A DNA stretch of 18,769 nucleotides from Pectinatus sp. (GTDB lineage Bacteria > Bacillota > Negativicutes > Selenomonadales > Selenomonadaceae). Below the pieces are notes generated by a model. The model saw only the letters and a list, made by a program, of their open reading frames with translations. It ran no database searches and was not told the origin of the DNA. The position numbers and the translations under genes were made by a program. How positions within the stretch are numbered: the first letter of the stretch is position 1; each line of letters begins with the position of its first letter. Shown here one piece after another: positions 16,460 through 18,769 of the stretch. The DNA is taken from positions 1-18,769 of the forward strand of contig JAHHSQ010000029.1 in assembly GCA_020025135.1 (NCBI GenBank). The letters run 5' to 3'.

Positions 16460-18439
16460 TTATACTTGGAATCTATCTGTGGCTTCCTTTAATTCAGTAG
16501 ACATAGTGGCCAAAGAATTAGAAGCAGAGGCAATTTCTTCCGTAGAAGCAGATTGTTCTTCCGTTGCTGCCGAAATGCTTTGTGTTTGCTCTACGGCTCT
16601 TCTGCTCACTTCATCGATGGAGTTAACCGCTTTTACAATATTTTCTGCTCCCTCGGAAACAGACTGAACCGATACATTGATATTGTCCATCTGGTCTTTA
16701 ATATCGTTGACCATTTGCATAATAGAAGTGAACTGAGTTCCCACATTGCGAATTGCTTCCGTACCAGATTGTACTTCTACTGTGCCGTCCTGCATAGCCT
16801 TAACGGCTCTAGCCGTATCAGTTTGTATGAGATTAATACGATTTTTAATTTCTTCCGCCGAGTTCTGCGATTCCGCAGCCAACTTACGAACTTCTTCTGC
16901 TACAACAGCAAAGCCTTTACCGTGTTCACCAGCACGAGCAGCTTCAATAGCGGCATTTAAAGCAAGTAAGTTAGTCTGGTCAGCAATTGCTGCGATAGTA
17001 TCAACAATCTGTCCAATCTGTTGGGAATTTTCTCCCAATTTCTGCACTACATCCGAAGAATCCATCACACTGGTTTCAATATTTCCCATTTTGACAACCG
17101 CTTGTTTCATCAATTCTTCGCCTTTGCTAGCTGCCAATGCCGTTTCATTAGAAGAATCAGCAATTTTTTTCGTTTTAACCGCTACACTTTGCATATCGGA
17201 AGAAACTCTTTCCACATCTCTTTTCGCTTCTTCAATATTATTCATTTGGTCAGACATACCATTAACGACATCGTTAACCGTTGAAGCCACGTGATTAGAA
17301 GCCTCTGCTGATTGCTGCGCACTAGCAGTAAGTTCTTGCGAAGAAGCTGCCACTTGCTCTGCCGTCATCGACATTTTCGTAATCAATTCTTTGACGTTAC
17401 TCTTCATTGTATTAATAGCAATGGTCAAATCTCCCAATTCATCCTGTGATTCTAACGGTACATCAGCTACACGCAAATTACCTTTAGCAATTTCGTCAGC
17501 AGATTTTTTCAAATTCATAATAATGCGTACAATTTTGTTGGAGAACTGCAAACAGGAGAGCACAATAATAATAATTCCAACAATAGCCATACTGATATAA
17601 GTTATCTGCAAATTTCTAATGTGCGCAAAAACAACCTTAGATGGAACAGACAACAAGACTATCCATCCCGTTGTCGGTAAAGTCATGTAAGATAAAACCT
17701 CTTCCGTACCTTTATTATCTAACATGAAATAGCCATTCTTATTTTGCAACATTTCTTGAAAATTAGCATTCAATGTAGGATCTTCTGTAACATTTTTTAC
17801 CTTAATTGTATTATCAGAAGTAGCCAAAATTTCTCCATTACGCTGTAAAATATATCCATTGCCGTAGCCATTATATTTTAACTTTGCTACCTGTTTTTCT
17901 AACACATTCAAAGCAATATCTACACAAACAGCCCCTTCAAATTTATTATCTTTATAAAATGGTGCAGCTACAGAAACTACTTTTATATTGCGTCCATCCT
18001 TTAAAAAAGTATTATATACATTTGTATAAAATATCTTATTAGTTTTTTTAACCATTTGATACCATGGGCGTGGACGTGGATCAAAAATACCTGTATCATT
18101 ACCATCCTGCCAAGACATTACAAAACCACCATTATTTCCCATAGTAACATCTAAAATATCTTTGTCATTAGAAGCCATTCCTAAGACACTATGTAATTGT
18201 GGAAAATTTACCTGTCCATTTAAATTAGTCAATAAGTTTGCAGTGGCTTTAGCGACCTCCGATTTGCTAGTAATCCAAGCATTTACTCCTGCCCCTTCTG
18301 CTCTAGTAGTAGAGGCTATAGCCATATCTACACTCTTCGATAAATTGGTATAAGCTATATAGTACCCTATACAAGATACCACTACCATAATAAATCCAAC
18401 AACACCGGCTAAAGCAAAAAACTTCTTCTTAATACTCAA
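16460..18439 (-). CDS. Methyl-accepting chemotaxis protein with a dCache sensor domain
   Basis: The 659-residue receptor has a first membrane helix (about 7-31), an extracytoplasmic dCache_1-type domain (about 35-270), a second helix (about 277-300), a HAMP linker, and a long cytoplasmic signalling domain. The signalling hairpin tip is clear (DQTNLLALNAAIEAARAGE), so it should dock CheA/CheW. In the sensor, RPWY (124-127), Tyr138 and Asp174 resemble the amino-acid-binding motif of dCache_1AA receptors; amino acid sensing is inference. The start is TTG at 18439 behind GAGAGAGGAAG; an in-frame TTG at 18487 has no ribosome site. It faces aspA across two terminators. No other chemotaxis gene is in view. 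Confidence 0.92.
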   Translation of the reverse strand: MSIKKKFFALAGVVGFIMVVVSCIGYYIAYTNLSKSVDMAIASTTRAEGAGVNAWITSKSEVAKATANLLTNLNGQVNFPQLHSVLGMASNDKDILDVTMGNNGGFVMSWQDGNDTGIFDPRPRPWYQMVKKTNKIFYTNVYNTFLKDGRNIKVVSVAAPFYKDNKFEGAVCVDIALNVLEKQVAKLKYNGYGNGYILQRNGEILATSDNTIKVKNVTEDPTLNANFQEMLQNKNGYFMLDNKGTEEVLSYMTLPTTGWIVLLSVPSKVVFAHIRNLQITYISMAIVGIIIIVLSCLQFSNKIVRIIMNLKKSADEIAKGNLRVADVPLESQDELGDLTIAINTMKSNVKELITKMSMTAEQVAASSQELTASAQQSAEASNHVASTVNDVVNGMSDQMNNIEEAKRDVERVSSDMQSVAVKTKKIADSSNETALAASKGEELMKQAVVKMGNIETSVMDSSDVVQKLGENSQQIGQIVDTIAAIADQTNLLALNAAIEAARAGEHGKGFAVVAEEVRKLAAESQNSAEEIKNRINLIQTDTARAVKAMQDGTVEVQSGTEAIRNVGTQFTSIMQMVNDIKDQMDNINVSVQSVSEGAENIVKAVNSIDEVSRRAVEQTQSISAATEEQSASTEEIASASNSLATMSTELKEATDRFQV

Positions 18440-18482
18440 ATGTTTTCTTCCTCTCTCTATTAAGATAAATTTATATATGCCT

Positions 18483-18496
18483 GCCAAAATTTTGGC
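18483..18496. promoter_or_regulatory. 14-bp perfect palindrome in the chemoreceptor leader
   Basis: GCCAAAATTTTGGC lies between the candidate chemoreceptor promoter and its ribosome site, at about +30 of the transcript. It could be an operator or a small RNA hairpin; I cannot name a regulator. Confidence 0.45.
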
Positions 18497-18531
18497 GGTG
18501 AAAGCGATAGATAATTTGGAATTATTTATAC

Positions 18532-18540
18532 ATTATATCA
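18532..18540 (-). promoter_or_regulatory. Extended -10 promoter for the chemoreceptor gene
   Basis: On the minus strand TG-N-TATAAT (TG 18540-18539, TATAAT 18537-18532) lies about 95 nt before the TTG start. The -35 region is poor. No match to a sigma28 flagellar promoter is evident nearby. Confidence 0.5.
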
Positions 18541-18629
18541 CATTTTTTATCATAAATATATTTTTTTAGTATATATCATCTAAATATCTACGACAAAAGC
18601 ACTTATATATACAAAAAGCCATGCTATAT

Positions 18630-18649
18630 CATATAATAATTATTATATG
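18630..18649. promoter_or_regulatory. 20-bp perfect A/T palindrome upstream of the right-edge gene
   Basis: CATATAATAA and its exact reverse complement meet at 18639/18640. It lies 70 bp before the right-edge gene and 95 bp above the chemoreceptor -10. A Fur/PerR-family operator is conceivable, since those boxes are A/T-rich inverted repeats, but the wording is not a clear match and A/T-rich palindromes also arise by chance. Confidence 0.35.
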
Positions 18650-18718
18650 TAAACTAAAAAGGCTATTTTTTTTATTAAAAAACCATTATAATAGGAGAAA
18701 AAAGATTGGACTACCATC

Positions 18719-18769
18719 ATGAGTATAGAACTAAAAAATCTATGTTTTAACTACCATCAAGACGATGAA
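18719..18769 (+). CDS. Start of a probable ECF-type ABC ATPase, cut by the window edge
   Basis: Only 17 codons are visible. The opening SIELKNLCFNYHQDDE has the beta-strand and aromatic pattern (I-E-x-x-N-x-x-F-x-Y) with which ABC ATPases, especially EcfA1 types, begin. If right, it may supply the second ATPase that the ecfA-ecfT pair at 9578-11252 lacks. The only strong Shine-Dalgarno (AGGAG, 18693-18697) is 21 nt before this ATG and better placed for a TTG at 18706 in another frame, which would give a 14-codon peptide ending at 18750. GGA at 18708-18710 is a weak alternative ribosome site. Confidence 0.5.
   Translation, partial: MSIELKNLCFNYHQDDE

Noticed and set aside
16746..17294. 182-residue plus-strand ORF
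   Set aside because: It is the antisense shadow of the coiled-coil signalling domain of the chemoreceptor, rich in Ser and Ala from the reversed repeats, with no ribosome site.

Overview
The window looks like chromosomal DNA of a low-GC anaerobic Firmicute. Negativicutes is my best guess, from the giant fused acyl-CoA dehydratase activase, the split transketolase, AspA and the ybeY-era-recO gene order. That placement is inference; no taxonomic marker such as rRNA lies inside the window.

Layout. Positions 1-138 hold two perfect-consensus sigma70 promoters in tandem on the minus strand, firing out of the left edge, as expected just upstream of an rRNA or other stable-RNA operon. Positions 139-7747 are one minus-strand run read right to left: fused activase/dehydratase-like protein, ybeY, era, a DUF502 membrane protein, then recO. 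minD (7852-8640, plus strand) diverges from that run and converges on truA. A minus-strand stretch carries truA, ecfT and one ECF ATPase gene. A three-gene operon (transketolase N half, transketolase C half, phosphohexomutase) follows at 11311-14587. aspA (plus) diverges from it and faces a chemotaxis receptor gene (minus), with a terminator for each gene between them. At the right edge the plus strand enters a gene that begins like another ECF-type ATPase.

The main discovery is that recO is not a pseudogene but is split by a group I self-splicing intron of about 526-529 nt (955 to 430 or 427, minus strand). The conserved P/Q, R and S elements are recognisable. P7 and P3 can be paired. P1 pairs across the 5' splice site with the required U.G wobble, and P10 pairs with the 3' exon. 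Splicing joins exon 1 (161 codons) to exon 2 in frame and restores a RecO of about 256 residues. The intron sits between the two Cys-x2-Cys pairs of the RecO zinc finger, and its first codon is an in-frame stop. It carries no homing endonuclease gene. Bacterial group I introns are mostly in tRNA, rRNA, phage genes and a few genes such as recA and nrdE; I do not know of a described one in recO.

The genes serve ribosome maturation and RNA processing (YbeY, Era, TruA), recombination repair (RecO), division-site placement (MinD), vitamin or metal uptake (EcfA/EcfT), sugar-phosphate metabolism (transketolase, phosphohexomutase), aspartate/fumarate metabolism (AspA) and chemotaxis. Several starts (minD, aspA, chemoreceptor) are TTG codons behind good Shine-Dalgarno sequences.
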